From positions 33,390,497 through 33,454,496 of the forward strand of contig OY997657.1 of the NCBI GenBank assembly GCA_963921795.1: a DNA stretch of 64,000 nt, in the 5' to 3' direction. Each line of letters begins with the position of its first letter. Positions within the stretch are counted from its first letter, which is position 1. This DNA comes from Nannobrachium achirus. Its lineage: Eukaryota; Chordata; Actinopteri; Myctophiformes; Myctophidae. This document shows, in pieces, positions 21,280-33,303 of the stretch. The position numbers were made by a program, and so were the translations under genes. The notes under the pieces are model-generated. The model ran no database searches. It worked only from the letters and a program-made list of their open reading frames with translations, and was not told the DNA's origin.

Positions 21280-22440
21280 ATAGCTTGGTTAAATGCTCGA
21301 TGGTGATTGGTCAGTCACAGCACTGAGTGGTCTGTTGTTTCTCGATAGCAGAATGCTGCCATGAAGAACAGACTGACTGTTGCTATGGACAGAGACTGAG
21401 CACCAGTGCTTGGTTTTTGCAGTATCCAACATGGTGGCCATGTTAACAAACACACAATGTCATTTATTTTTCACATAAACTGTACACTACAGAATGTCTT
21501 TGAAAACATTTGAGGGGAGAAATAGGCAATGCAGTAAGCTTGATTCGTATTTGATCAGCAATTCCTGTAGGAGTTTTGAGAGCCAACCGCATTGCGCTGG
21601 ACGGACCAGGCTTAAGCTAATGGACAATTGTCTTCCTTTTAAAATAAATACAATTGGTTTCCAGTACTAGTAGTATTTGTGTAATAAGCAGGATAATAAA
21701 CACTGACCTGATCATTCTTGAGCAATAAAGCCGTTCAGGGTGATTATCTAATCAGGCTGTCAGGGTTTGTTTCTCAATAATGTCCGGATCTGTTCATTAA
21801 CCCTTGCATAGTGCGTTGGCACTATCTTCATCAACCTTGGAATGAACATGACCTTTCCAAGATACCATAGTAATAACCTAGAAATGAGTATCAGCTGATT
21901 TAGTCAGCTGAGAATAGTCATAATTTTGTCTAATATTAGCTTGAACTAGAAAAGTGCACTCCTCTAAGCGCAGATCTCCGCCAGGACGTGTTTGCTACCC
22001 AGGGCCGACAAACATTGGAAGGCAGTCATATAGCCAATTGGAAAGAAATGTGTAAAATCTGACTGATGCATAGTAATAACATGACTCCAGAGATAATGTC
22101 TACCGATTCGTGAATCTGACTCTTATAGCAACAATCCCGATTTGAAACATTTGAAGCAGCGGTTCTTCTTTGGACGACTGGGAGTGTGTGTGACTGTGCG
22201 CAAGGTCTCAGGCCGATCGGTTCAGCAGTTCAATTTCGAGATTAGCTGAAGAATCACGGACAGACTCACTGAACCAAAAACATATCGGCCTTCGGCCATC
22301 CAGCTGGCAGATATAAAAACCATATAATAATAACCATTAATGCAATTAATACAAGGTTTATTATGCCTATATATTGAGAACGATGTTATAATAATGAATA
22401 ATGTACACCCCCCAGCCAATCAGAATTGAATACTGTGATA
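21280..22440. other. Intronic stretch, possible old repeat pieces
   Basis: GATTGGTCAGTCACAG near 21305 and AGCCAATCAGAATTG near 22412 are distant inverted words of a type found in fish repeats, but no ends are defined. No coding exon is seen. Confidence 0.35.
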
Positions 22441-23470
22441 TAAATAAGATATACTACTGTACAGTATAATATTCCTTCCTACAGTATATATTGCTTCCTC
22501 ATGTGTGTTACATGTTACACACACTCTGACCGGCCTGCTGTTCCCTCTTTAATTTAGATCTATTAAAATCACTCTTACATAGCTGACCTGTCACATGAAA
22601 GTTTGATTAAGAACATTATTGAAGATTAGACTGATGAATTATTGATCGCCGAGGTGGGACGTCTTTTGGGAAAAGATGAGAAGACATGCAGGGGTGTGTG
22701 TGCGTGTGTGTGCGTCTGTATGTCAATGAAAGAATCGTTGCAACTCTGTTTCTTGATGTGTTTGTGTGAGAATATGTGTGTGCGCCTGTGCACTGGGCAA
22801 GTGTGTGTGGTGCGTTTTAAACATAATGTGTGTGCCTCTGTGTGAGCGACTGGGCGTATGTCAGCATCCAAACAAGTGGTAATTGTTTTGTGAAGATTAG
22901 GATAGATGCTGATGATTCTATTAAATATAATGATGTAAATTCCTATCAGTAGTCAAAATCTTTCTTACCATAACATCAAGCCTACTCTCATATTTAAGCA
23001 GGCATACAGCCAAATCCTGTTAACTCTGACCCTTACAGCTCAATTTTATTCTTTGTTCCCCCTTTTCACCAATAACATTAAGGATTTTGCTGTGCCTGAT
23101 TGAGCTGAGAAGTTTCAGTCCTAAACGAGGCACCCACCTATGGAAAAAGTTCACAAGATCAATACTGTAGGAATGCTGTAGTTAGCTAAAGTAGTAGTAG
23201 TTTGCTAAAGCAAATGTCAAGGTCCCCTACCGTTATATAGCCATAGCTTCTGGCTGTGGGCCCCCTATTGTGAAATTGTGAAAGCTTAAAAAATAATGAT
23301 TAAAAACAGAAAACAGCCGTAGAACTGCTACTCTCACTATTTTGGAAAAAAAAAATGAAAATCTTTTTAAAATGTCTATGTCTATCTATTTGTTTTGTTT
23401 TTAATTCTTCTGTTGAAGATGACTTTTACTCAAATTATGCTCTCTGTGTGCATTTATTACCATTACCATG
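22440..23470. other. Intronic stretch with sparse GTGTG words
   Basis: Short imperfect TG runs at 22695-22715 and 22760-22850. No element ends, RNA gene or exon recognised. Confidence 0.4.
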
Positions 23471-23479
23471 AGAAATGTC

Positions 23480-23790
23480 ACAGCTTTTCCGTGTCCGTGT
23501 ACACATTTTTCTATGTGCAAACCCATAGACTGTAAAAATGTGTCATCATTATGTCATCATGCTCTGATGTCACTGTGATGTCACACTAACAGAATCCATT
23601 TTATTCCCATATATGGAGTTCCCTGGTGTCATCAACATTAATGATGCCCTGTTAAAGAGATCCCTGTGATGCCAGGGGGAATAAATCCCTTTTATGCACA
23701 TATGGAGATCCCTGATGTCCACATCACTGTGGCGCGACCTCGCCCTTTAGGGCGAGGTCGCTTGTCGCCCTGAGGCGTCTTACTATTAAA
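23480..23790. repeat. Dispersed repeat family with GCGACCTCGCCC hairpin (copy 1)
   Basis: Order: GTCACAGCTTTTCCGTGTCC, CCCATAGACTGTAAAAATGT, ATGTCATCATGCTCTGATGT, CCATATATGGAGTTCCCTG, a perfect 13-bp-arm hairpin at 23734-23761, and the end GAGGCGTCTTACT. The same order, inverted, occurs at 61755-62265. Tail-only copies are near 26735-26770 and 27075-27108. A hairpin close to a 3' end recalls Helitrons, but no clear CTRR end is seen. Confidence 0.65.
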
Positions 23791-23914
23791 ATAATGTTTA
23801 TTTTATAAAGTTACTTTATTGTTAACTGTCCTTCTATGTCATTTATGTATAAAGCAAAATCAATACATAGAAAAAAATGTTATGATACATTTTCAATGAT
23901 TTTCCCTCTCCTGT

Positions 23915-23985
23915 GAAATTGGCTCCTCTAGCGTCCCCTGACGGCCCCCCTGAGGTCTGGGACCCCACTTTGAAAACCACTGAGC
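23915..23985. mobile_element. hAT-like element end fragment
   Basis: GGTCTGGGACCCCACTTTGAAAACCACTG resembles the right end of the CAGTGGTTCTCAAA family at 1803 and 3726. The left part is not found nearby. Confidence 0.5.
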
Positions 23986-23999
23986 TAAAGCGCTTTGCC

Positions 24000-24880
24000 A
24001 AAATGCATGTAAAGTGTTTTGCAAAACTTTTGAAAAATGGTTCACTTGAAACTCTAAGGACATTGTCACCGCAATCCATTCTTCTCAAGTGATACACTTG
24101 TTGTTGTTGTTGGAGAGGAGCCCAGAGACGTGTCTTTGCAGTGGTGGTATGTGCTTTTGACACCTTTTATGTGGTTGTGAACAGCAAAGACTGCACGGTA
24201 AAATACCCAAATTAAATACAAAAACAGAGAACAATTTGAATATATGTCAACAAAGGAGACTATTCCACACAAGATACGGAAAAACTGAAACAATAAGAAT
24301 CACAAAATGCAATCCAATTGAAAGAGACACAAGCACTCTGCCCCTAAATGCATCGTTTTGGCGAACAGCACAGGAGCTACTTGCAAAGACAGCTCTAAAG
24401 CAGTGATGATGAAGGCAGGCCGTATGTTCTCTGTGAAGCATCCTTCTCTCTCAATTGTACATGACTCGTGGTTGCTGAAATGGTTCTGCGGTGTTACTCT
24501 GCCCTGATACCAACTGCCATTGTTTGTGTTGAAGAGTTATTTGCCAAACAAGTAGGCATTAAGCACAAGTTTGGAGTAGAATCTCAATTCAAAGATCAAA
24601 TTGGATAAATGATGATATAATCGCGTTAGGCTTTTCTCAGCCTAACGATTGCTAAAGTTGGAATTTGCCAAATCGGTTTTAATTAAAATGTTACTCTCCT
24701 GTGTTAACTAGGGCAGTCCTCAAATAAAGAAACTGTAGTAGTGATAATAATTGGTCTATTATTTGATTTAATCAACAAATCATAATATTGTGTTTGCCTC
24801 ATAATCATGCAGAGACCAGCCTTTTCAGGTTGTTGAGGTTGAGAACTGAGCATTCTAATGTGGATTTCACTGGTAGAGCT
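24000..24880. other. Intronic stretch without recognised features
   Basis: Contains a (GTT)n of five units near 24098. Otherwise no repeats or exon recognised. Confidence 0.35.
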
Positions 24881-24881
24881 A

Positions 24882-25043
24882 TATTTTCATCCATGCCTTA
24901 CCCCTTATCCATAAACTTCTTTGCCTCTTTTTACTATTTCGAAAAACATTTTAGAACACTTCAAATAGACGATCTACATCAACACGTTGTGAGTTTGTAG
25001 ATCAGCTATTTAGGGGATAAGGGGTAAGGCGTGGACGAAAATA
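24882..25043. mobile_element. 162-bp MITE with 29-bp inverted repeats
   Basis: TATTTTCATCCATGCCTTAC is mirrored by GTAAGGCGTGGACGAAAATA, and the pairing runs on through CCCCTTATCC. The middle carries a GATCTAC hairpin half that matches the window-wide palindromic unit. TA at each end suggests TA targeting, which is inference. Confidence 0.75.
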
Positions 25044-25049
25044 GGGACT

Positions 25050-26730
25050 TTTAAATGTTATATCCAGTGTTTACAATATAATAATAAAATAATTAAACAA
25101 AGTCTTGCTTTAATAAAGCACAATCCACACCAGTGTTACAAGTGGTTGCCAATCTCCATGCAGTAGGGCTTGGCCATCCTAATTCATATCCGTTTGCTGT
25201 TCAAGTGTGAATACTTGTCTTGGTCTTATATAGTGCTGCATTCACACTTTTCTGTGCTTAGTCGTGGGCAGGCTGGGGATATTGAAAAGTTAGCCCTGCT
25301 CCAGAACAAGGTTGTGCCACAGCAGAATTAACTCAGCGTTGTCCTGTAGTTACAATAGCACTTATATAACTGGTCATTATCACTTTCTTCCTATGTGGGT
25401 GTTTTACATAAAATGTAAGTACGTCATTATTTAATATATGCCCTGAATCTTGAATAAACAAAACTGTGGAGGGAAAAAAAAAGAATTAACTCAGTGTAGA
25501 TTTGATTAATTATATGAATAATTAGAACTTGTCTAGGAGCGTCATCAGTGAGCATAGTAGTATGGAAGAATGATGGTAGAATTACACCTTATATTGTTAT
25601 TATGATGTTCACCTTTGGCCTTATGATATGTTGGTGCCATTTTTGCCATGATACAGGCCTGTTAGTTTTGGGTACAGTTTGGTCCTGTGACACAAGCAGT
25701 CCCTCCATTATCTTTGTATAGCTATGCTTTCTCCCTGCTTTCCTTAGAGAACTACTTGACCACCAACTGGAGTGTTTAATGCACTTCTCCCATTTGCTCA
25801 TAATATTACATTTCTGTTTTGTAATGCAAAGTGTTTCCCACTCGGTTTGCTTCAACAATTATTGATTGATACAGAATTCCTCGACAATAGTCAGAGCTCA
25901 ATTAGCACATCAGATACAGGCCTAGATGTAATAGTGGGTTACTAACTAATTTCCTGTAGTGTGGTGGATTATTTGTGGGACAAATGTAATGTTGCATGTT
26001 ACTAATAGAGTAGGCTATACGTACACTCGTACAGTCCAACATTTTGTCTCATTTCCTTTTTCCCTTTATTAGTCTCTTTCATCAATGTCAGCCAGGTATG
26101 GGTCACTCATGTGACTCCTTTTTTTAAGCCAAGGTAGACAACTCTGCAACTCTACTGCAAGTTTGGGCCCAAAACATGAACTAGCAAAACGAGCTCGACC
26201 AATGAGCTTATGAATGGTATTTTCCAACACAGGAGGACACATAATGGACACTAATGTGCATGCCAATGGGCCCATGATGTCATTAAACACATTGGCCCAT
26301 ACCCAAAAGGAGTGGATTATGTGCTGGGCGCACTCAATGAAATGAGTGCATGGATTTCTGTGCCTCTTCCAGATAAAATGTAGCTCAATGTGCCAAGACA
26401 GGGATTTCTTAACCGTGACATATTTACATCTCCCTATTATTAAACTGTGGTGTTCGTATTGGAATGCACTAGCCCACTTCACAATATGGCAGTTTAAATC
26501 CTACATATAACTAAGGAAAGACAAACTCTCAGTGTCACACTCTCAGTATCTGTCCCGCATGTTTCGGTTCTCCTCAGCTGGTTGAGCATTTGGTCTCAAC
26601 TTGCTCATGGACATTGACCTACCATATCCTCAAAATAACGATGCCCGTTGATTGGGCTCTGCTACTGTAGCTGCTGTGACAACGGTAGCACAGGCCGACA
26701 GCTCATCTCATCACTGGTCAGATAGCCAAG
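25050..26730. other. AT-rich intronic stretch without recognised features
   Basis: No microsatellite longer than a few units, no defined mobile-element ends, no coding exon. Minus-strand frames at 25589-25858 and 26069-26482 show no recognisable domain. The latter (137 codons, WASAFQYEHHSLIIGRCKY near its start) could be a decayed transposon piece. Confidence 0.35.
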
Positions 26731-26734
26731 AATT

Positions 26735-27110
26735 GACGTGAGGTCGCATCTTGCCCTGAGGCGTCTTACTAGTGAGTAACAGAGTAAGCATGTCTGGGGT
26801 CTCACAGCACACGGTTGGTTCTACAGACTCCAACTTTCGCACACGGATAGCTCCGATTTTTGCCTATGTTCTTAGCTGCTTCCCCTGCCGTTACTGTACT
26901 TGCACAATGTACAGTTGTATGAAACAAATCTTTTTTGTAGAACCGCCGATCCAACCAATAAGCCCATATCTCCATACGTGGATCTCCATATATGGGTATC
27001 AGGGATCTCCATATATGGGTAACTGGTCCGATATTAATAATGAATTCTGTCCTGTGCGAATGTTGCACGACAAGGGTGAGGTCGCTTTTCACCCTTAGGC
27101 GTCTTACTGG
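26735..27110. repeat. Dispersed repeat family, two tail copies with CCATATATGG words
   Basis: GTGAGGTCGCATCTTGCCCT..GAGGCGTCTTACT at 26739-26772 and GGTGAGGTCGCTTTTCACCC..TAGGCGTCTTACT at 27076-27109 match the 23700s copy. Between them are ATCTCCATATATGGGTATCA and its repeat. Confidence 0.6.
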
Positions 27111-27891
27111 TAATAATTATTATATTATTGGGATTTGGAGAAACCTGAGCTTCATGCAAGCTGGTTAAAACCATCTCCCAGCGATCAGTATTCAGCAGTG
27201 TGTTAAATTTGTTCCTCTACAATTATTGTGAAATATGAAGGCCGAGGAGCAATTCATATGTTGAAAACCTGATTAGCTAGTAGAGTTATATGCGTCTGTT
27301 GAACCAATGCACTTTTATTTAAATACTTAATACTTAATGTGTTATTGCACATAACCTGAACACCACTTTATCTTAAGTGGTTATGTTTCAACCAGAGTCT
27401 GATAATTTTCAGTGAAGTTTATGCCCTTCTGGAACAATTTCACCATCAAGCTTGCCCTATACAGTCCTAAAGGTATTTCCTCTTCCGTATGATTGCCACT
27501 GTTTATTCACATTTAGTCTCACTAAAATGGATTTCTGCACTTAAACCTGGAACCCCATTCAAATACTCTAACCTACTCTGTATGCCAGCTTCTGATGTGT
27601 CCAGGAACTTTACAAGACTAATGTGGCAAAATTGGAATCTCTGAATCTGAAACCATGTGACCGACAAAGGTGGGAAAATTGTCAATTTTTTTCTCAACTA
27701 TCTTGCTGTTATTCATACTGCACCCACATGTATAGCCTACACTTATAGACTTCTTCAACCTTGCCGTTGTTCTGAACCTATATGATACCACCATAATTAT
27801 ACATTACACAGACAACTCACCTGGCACAAAATTACTTATCTAGAAAAACCTTTGAAAACAACTACTATAATAGTGTGCATTTATTCTGTCT

Positions 27892-27914
27892 GGGGGGGGG
27901 GGGGGGGGGGGGGG
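27892..27914. repeat. Poly-G run
   Basis: 23 consecutive G. A potential G-quadruplex and a likely source of assembly or sequencing error. Confidence 0.9.
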
Positions 27915-28519
27915 TGTAAACCCATGATCCATTTGAACATTTCCTGGACAAGCATATACACATTTTACTGTAATCCTTCACACTGTAAGGGAGTTGGTTT
28001 TCACTTTCTTGGCTTGCCTGTTCCAATGTGGGATCCCTCTGATGCCAGATCTGCAGCGGAGGAGGTTTCGCACACTTGGCTACATACTAGAGATTTTAAG
28101 GCAGTAATTGGCACAGTGGCTCAGTGTGGAGGTGGTATTGTTTTTGTAGCCTTGATTAAGTGCACAAAATCACATTGACTCTAATATGTCCAGTATGTAT
28201 ATGACTGTCTGTTTCAATGATGGTTCCTCTCAGGGATTATTGTATTAAACAGGATTACCTTTTTCTTTTTATGGAGCACAACTCCCATTCATCTCTGATG
28301 AAAACCAGGTTTTTCCACAGGGAATTTTCAATGGAATATATAATATATACCGTTTTTTTCTTCTTCTTTTTAATCACAGCCTCGCTGTGATGTGGTTTGT
28401 CAGGCAAGCACATAAGCATCCCAGTCCTAGGAAGTCTTGCAAACTCTTTTATCTTCAGTGGTCATGTCCCTGGAAATCCAGTGAAAATGCGTTACCTGAA
28501 GAGATTATTTAAAAATGTG

Positions 28520-28740
28520 TTAGTGTTAGTGTAAGTGCATGCATGCATGTGTGCCTGCGTGTGTGCATGTGTGTGTGCGCGTCTAGTGCAAGTGCTTGCA
28601 TACAATAAAAGTATATGTGTGCATATGTGCATGCATGTGTGCACTGTTCATACATAAATGCTTGATCATACACAGTAATGCAGGTCCTGTATGTGAGGAT
28701 AGATGTCTGTATATATGTATGTATGTATGTATGAAAATGG
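28520..28740. repeat. Degenerate TGCATG/TGTG and (TATG)n repeats
   Basis: GTGCATGCATGCATGTGTGC, TGCATATGTGCATGCATGTG and a (GTAT)n run at 28708-28730. Confidence 0.8.
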
Positions 28741-28928
28741 GTACGGGTGAGGTTGGGTAAGCGTGTTTGGTGTGAAGCGAGTGGTAAGCCTGTTGGGAAT
28801 ACACGTTAAGCTGCTGGTGATTCTATTAAAGACACTTATTTAGAATGCTATCTGAAGTTACTGCAGAACTCCCCCACGCCTTCCCTTCTCCCTTCCAACA
28901 TTAATCGCCTACAGCTGCTTAATATGAA

Positions 28929-28981
28929 GGTGCCCTGCCCAGAACACTCCACTCCTCGTGGAGTGGAGCGTTCTGGGCACC
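28929..28981. repeat. Perfect-stem hairpin with bulge
   Basis: Left arm GGTGCC..CAGAACACTCCACTCC pairs with GGAGTGGAGCGTTCTGGGCACC around a TCGT loop. There is one mismatch and a five-base bulge. The stem is GC-rich and stable. It could be a short inverted repeat or a structured RNA element; nothing else marks it as a gene. Confidence 0.7.
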
Positions 28982-29129
28982 GTTATCCTATACTGTACGG
29001 CTTATAATGTTCGTCCGTGCACTTGGAAAGAAACTAAAGTGAGTTGAACTTTGTGGCAGTGATGGTGATGATCGTTTGCACTCTGTATGCTAAAGTCAAC
29101 TGGCCGACCGTCCCTGACTGCCTGTAAAC

Positions 29130-29459
29130 CAGGGGTCTTCAACAGGGGGTCCAGGACCCCTATAGGGCTCCTCAGAGTTACTACAGGAGGTCCTCCAAAT
29201 CTTTGTGTGATAGAAACTTTTTTTCTCCTTTTTTATATGAACCACTTGGACCCTAGTTTCCATATTCAAAGAACTTTAGCCAAAAATAAAGTATTGGCAG
29301 TTAGAGTGGTTAAATATCTGAAAACACAAATTGACATGAATCTAAAATACACTGATAATCGTGCTGTCAAACAATGAAACAATATGGAATCTATGAAAAG
29401 GCTGCTTCATCTCTCTCTCAACTAAGGGGTCCTTGGCCTGAAAAGGTTGTAGACCCCTG
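29130..29459. mobile_element. hAT-like 330-bp element with perfect 8-bp target duplication
   Basis: Termini CAGGGGTCTTCAAC / GTTGTAGACCCCTG are inverted repeats, flanked by CTGTAAAC at 29122-29129 and 29460-29467. No coding capacity. Confidence 0.9.
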
Positions 29460-29634
29460 CTGTAAACTTCTTCAATGATATACTATACGCAGAGGTGGAC
29501 AATGAAAATCCGTATTTGAGTAGAAATATAGATACCCCTGTTCAAATATTACTCAACTGCAAGTAAATGTTGTCTGTCAAATTTGTACTTTAGTTACATG
29601 CTCTAAAAGAAACCTCATGTATTCACATCACAAC

Positions 29635-30971
29635 TAGGGCTGTCTTCGACTCAGGATTTATCAAGTCGACTCGAGTCGCGGGGGTTAATCCGACGCGTCG
29701 ACGAATCGTTTATGTGTAAAAAAATAAAAAAGTTGTGCTTTAACACATCGGATGCCCACGTGATCTCTGACGTCTTATTTGCTGGTGCCCATGGCAACGC
29801 GTCATTTTACCTACTGGCGAGAGTACTGGCGAGAAAAGTAATCTGAGTAAATGTAATCCGAGTATGTCCTGTTTATTTCGCGAAAATCTTTTCTTTCAGT
29901 CAGGACCGTTTTTTATCATTTCTAAGCCACAGTGTTTGTGTTACGGCATGTAGAAGAGGCTGCCGTTTTGAGAAAAAAATGAAAAAAGGAAGAGAATCCG
30001 GAGAAAACAGCATTTTTGTGCAGCCGGTAAACAGGAAGTCAACGAGCCACACAGCACGTCCGGGTGACGTAATTGCGCGCTGCATGTTGGGAAATGGAGT
30101 TGTTTCATCACCGCGGTAGCCAAGTGCAGTAGCTACAGTACAGTATAGTTTACTGTACAACGCGTCAAACGCGTCGTTGGGCACTCGTAAAGATCAAAGA
30201 GATTGACGCGTAGACACCACGTGAGCACCCGATGTGTTAATGACTGGAGAGGAGGCGCGACCGCGACGCATTGATAGAGTACCGGTACAACAGCTGTTGT
30301 AAACCACTATGATTGGTGGATTCTCTGCTTTGAAAACTGCCTGGTTGTAATGATTTTATGCCTCTCCAAGGCTAAAGGAACAGGGCTAAAGCGCTAGCAT
30401 GCTAACGATTTAGCCCCGTTCCTTCAGGAGGAAAAACAACACCAAAGTAGGCTAAAGTTAACATTAATGTAACATCACTGCGTCGATGCAGAACAGCACA
30501 CTGCTGCATCACAATGCAAGCAAATTGTCATAATCTAAAACGTTTTAAGAAGTCCTCTACTCCACCGCAGTCCTCTGCCTTAGACCACCACCACAGAGCC
30601 ACACTCAGCGAGTCAGCGGCAGTGAGTGAAAGTGAAAGTGCATCGCGCTGCTGCTTCTTGGTCAGCTTTAACAAGTAGAATAACAACAAGTCGACGCATT
30701 TCCTCTCAAAGCGGTTAACTTCAAAATAAGAGCACCTTGTTATATGATCAAGGCAATTTTCAAGTCACGTGAACTGGTTTTATTTTTAAGTCTAGTTGCA
30801 AGCAGTAGGAAGTATGGACTAAATAGGAAGAACATGACAGTCCAGCGCTCTCATACCGCACCGGTGTGATAGAAAATAATATATTTTTGACGGCTCGACT
30901 TAAACAATTGGCGTCGATTCCGGGGGCTTAAAACGACGCGTCGATTCGTCGAATTTTTGAAGACACCCCTA
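29635..30971. mobile_element. hAT-like 1337-bp element with perfect 8-bp target duplication
   Basis: Termini TAGGGCTGTCTTC and (inverted) TAGGGGTGTCTTC are flanked by ATCACAAC at 29627-29634 and 30972-30979. Both ends carry GACGCGTCGA words (about 29691 and 30936). The interior includes a TTAA-flanked element (29744-30236). No transposase frame is visible. Confidence 0.9.
29744..30236. mobile_element. TTAA-flanked (piggyBac-like) MITE, 493 bp, intact copy
   Basis: TTAA at 29740-29743 and 30237-30240 encloses CACATCGGATGCCCACGTG and its inverted partner CACGTGAGCACCCGATGTG. The interior is the reverse of the copy at 20044-21276, which shares AACTCCATTTCCC and TACTGTACAA-type words. No coding. 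Confidence 0.85.
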
Positions 30972-31159
30972 ATCACAACGCGTTGTGATCTTGTAGATCG
31001 GCTATTTTCACTATATATTTGAAATAGGGCTTGAGTGGTATACGTTTTCAGTTCTTAGAAATGTCTTTGAAACGTAGTGGAGTTGAAAGTACACTATTGT
31101 CTTTGAAATGTAGTGGAGTGAAAGTCATAACGATTGAGAATCCAAAACCAACAACCGTA

Positions 31160-31790
31160 CCGTATTTGTTTTTAAAGCACAAGTTATGACTTGCTAAAGG
31201 ATTAGATGGGAGGATGCCTATGTTTTATTGTATTTATTTTACTTTCATTAGTTTTATTAATGTGACCTTCTCTACAGTACCACCCTACCCTCAACACCCC
31301 TCCCGATTCCAATCAATAGCCTTTTATGTTCCTGTCTCTTTGTGTCTTGTATGTTTGTAAACGCTGCCACTTTGGCCAGGTCTCGCTTGGAAAAGAGATC
31401 ATTGATCTCAAGTGACTACCTGAAAAGTAAAAAAGAAAAGGAATAGATAAACCCTGAACCTGCTTAGTGCTGCATTTTAAAACCCCATAACTTCTCCTTT
31501 GTTATTTTCCTCCTCCGTTGTGGTTTATGTTTCTCTTTCCTGGTGTAGTGCATGGTTTATGTGCTGAGTAAGTTCAATGGCCCTCGGGGACCAAGAAACC
31601 TACGTTTTATTTATTTTATGTGTTTATTTAAAGGAGACAGTGGGACAATTACATTACCTCCACCGGAGTTAGTGAACTGCTTATTGTTCATCCGTGGTCC
31701 CTGTACAGGAGTGCATAATTGCGGTAAAAATAAGAACAAAAAAACAAGGAATGTAGCAAAACAGCAGATTCATGTTATAACATAGTCAGG
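31160..31790. other. AT-rich intronic stretch without recognised features
   Basis: No element ends or exon recognised. A short plus-strand frame at 31552-31785 has no known domain. Confidence 0.35.
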
Positions 31791-32636
31791 CGGCAATTCT
31801 GGAAAAAGGCCTTCTATAAGCAGGTTAGAGGCATTTGGGGGTAAAAGTGGGTAACCAGGCCATTTTACATAATTCAGGGGTGCAGAATCTGAAAAACCTG
31901 GTTACCAATCAAAATTTTGAGTTTTTGACCTTCTAATTTGCATAACAAAGTGGCTACCGAATTGTACATTTTGAACTATTTATTCAAGCAATATTTCTCT
32001 TTCAAAAAACTTTTCATTATTTTATCATATAATCAGGGTTTTGCGAACACCCAGGACAGTTTTTGAGTTGCTTGATTCAGTTTATATTTAGATATTTGAT
32101 ATTCATTGTATCAGACACGCCCCCTTCCTATACAAACCCATTGTAACTTCAAACTCCATTTTAACCATGATAGATTTTATGAAAACACCCATCCTTTTTT
32201 CTGGTGACTCCTGACGCCCTCCTAAAACGTGAGCAGGTCGTGTTCTTTCGATAACTCCTTTCATTTCTTTTAAATAATTTATTTTTTGTATTTATTTATT
32301 TGTCATTTTCCCAAATAATTATTAAAAAGAAACTAAAAAAGTTATCGAAAAACACTGCCTGTTCGTGTATTAAGAGGGCGTCAGGAGTCACCAGAAAAAA
32401 AGGATGGGTGTTTTCATTGAATCTATCATGGTTAAAATGTTTTTGTATTTAAGTGAAATATCTCTTTTAAATAAAAAATAAAACATTTTAACCATGATAG
32501 ATTCAATGAAAACACCCATTCTTTTTTCTGGTGACTCCTGATGCCCTTCTAATACACGAACAGGTAGTGTTCTTTCGATAACCTTTTTAGTTTATTTTCT
32601 ATAATTATTTGGGAAAATGAAAGAAATAAAATACAA

Positions 32637-33303
32637 TTAACACATTCCCCGCCATTTTTTTTTTTAAAGATTTGTTTTTGGGCTTTTGCCTTTATTGATA
32701 GGACAGTAGACTGACAGGAAATGGGGAGAGAGATGGGGAATGACATGCGGCAAAGGTCGTCCGGGTCGGGAATCGAACCGGCGACGCCGCGGCAACCATG
32801 CCTATGTGGCGGTGCCCATGTGGTATGCGCCTTGACCAGTAGGCCACCGGACGCCCCTCATTCCCCGCCATTTAACAATACCTTCGTACTCTACCATGCC
32901 TCCAGTCTCCATAGACTTCCATGTAATTCATAGTGCACGGATCATGCACACCCATGCCTAGATAATGCACCACGTGTGTCCACATTGCTCACAGCTTTCA
33001 AACAAAAAAATCCGAATGGAAATCCGTTCAGGCATTCATGAGATAGAAGCCATTATGTTTTCCTAAAATGTAAACAAAGATGGCTGCCATGTTTGATAGA
33101 TGGGGTTGCTATGGGGGTTAAACATGCAATTTCGCGATTTCTATCATTCTTTGGGGTCAAAAAAAAAATTGAAAAAAAAAATGTTTTGAATTTTTTTTTT
33201 TTTTTTTTTTCAAAATGGCGGAAATTCTCGGGACTATTGGGCCTGGCAGGGAAAGACATTGAAATAATCTCGGGACTATCGGGCCTGGCATGCAATGAGT
33301 TAA
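32637..33303. mobile_element. TTAA-flanked element nested in the foldback, itself carrying a SINE
   Basis: TTAA at 32637-32640 and 33300-33303. Ends CACATTCCCCGCCATTT and GGCCTGGCATGCAATGAG are weakly inverted and resemble other TTAA elements here. The interior has A and T runs (33159-33181, 33189-33210) and twice the word TCTCGGGACTATYGGGCCTGG. Confidence 0.6.
32658..32858 (-). mobile_element. tRNA-derived SINE with 15-bp target duplication
   Basis: Flanked by perfect copies of CATTCCCCGCCATTT (32643-32657 and 32859-32873). On the minus strand it has TGGCCTACTGGTCAAGGCGC (A-box region), B box GGTTCGATTCC (32769-32779) and a TTCCTGTCAGTCTACTGTCC..CAATAAAGGC tail ending in poly-A. Same family as 19830-20007. 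The perfect duplication suggests a younger insertion. Confidence 0.95.

Larger units (their letters stand above)
29490..31150. mobile_element. Old GTGG-type element split by a younger hAT-like insertion
   Basis: Left part 29490-29634 (CAGAGGTGGACAATGAAAAT..) and right part 30972-31150 (ending in TGTAGTGGAGTGAAAGTC words) resemble the element family at 122, 6029 and 34526. The right part begins with half of the palindromic hairpin unit. The ends of the older element are approximate. Confidence 0.45.

Noticed and set aside
26069..26482. 137-codon minus-strand frame with mixed composition
   Set aside because: The best non-repetitive frame outside the exon, but no motif is recognised; it may be a decayed transposon piece and is left uncalled as a gene.
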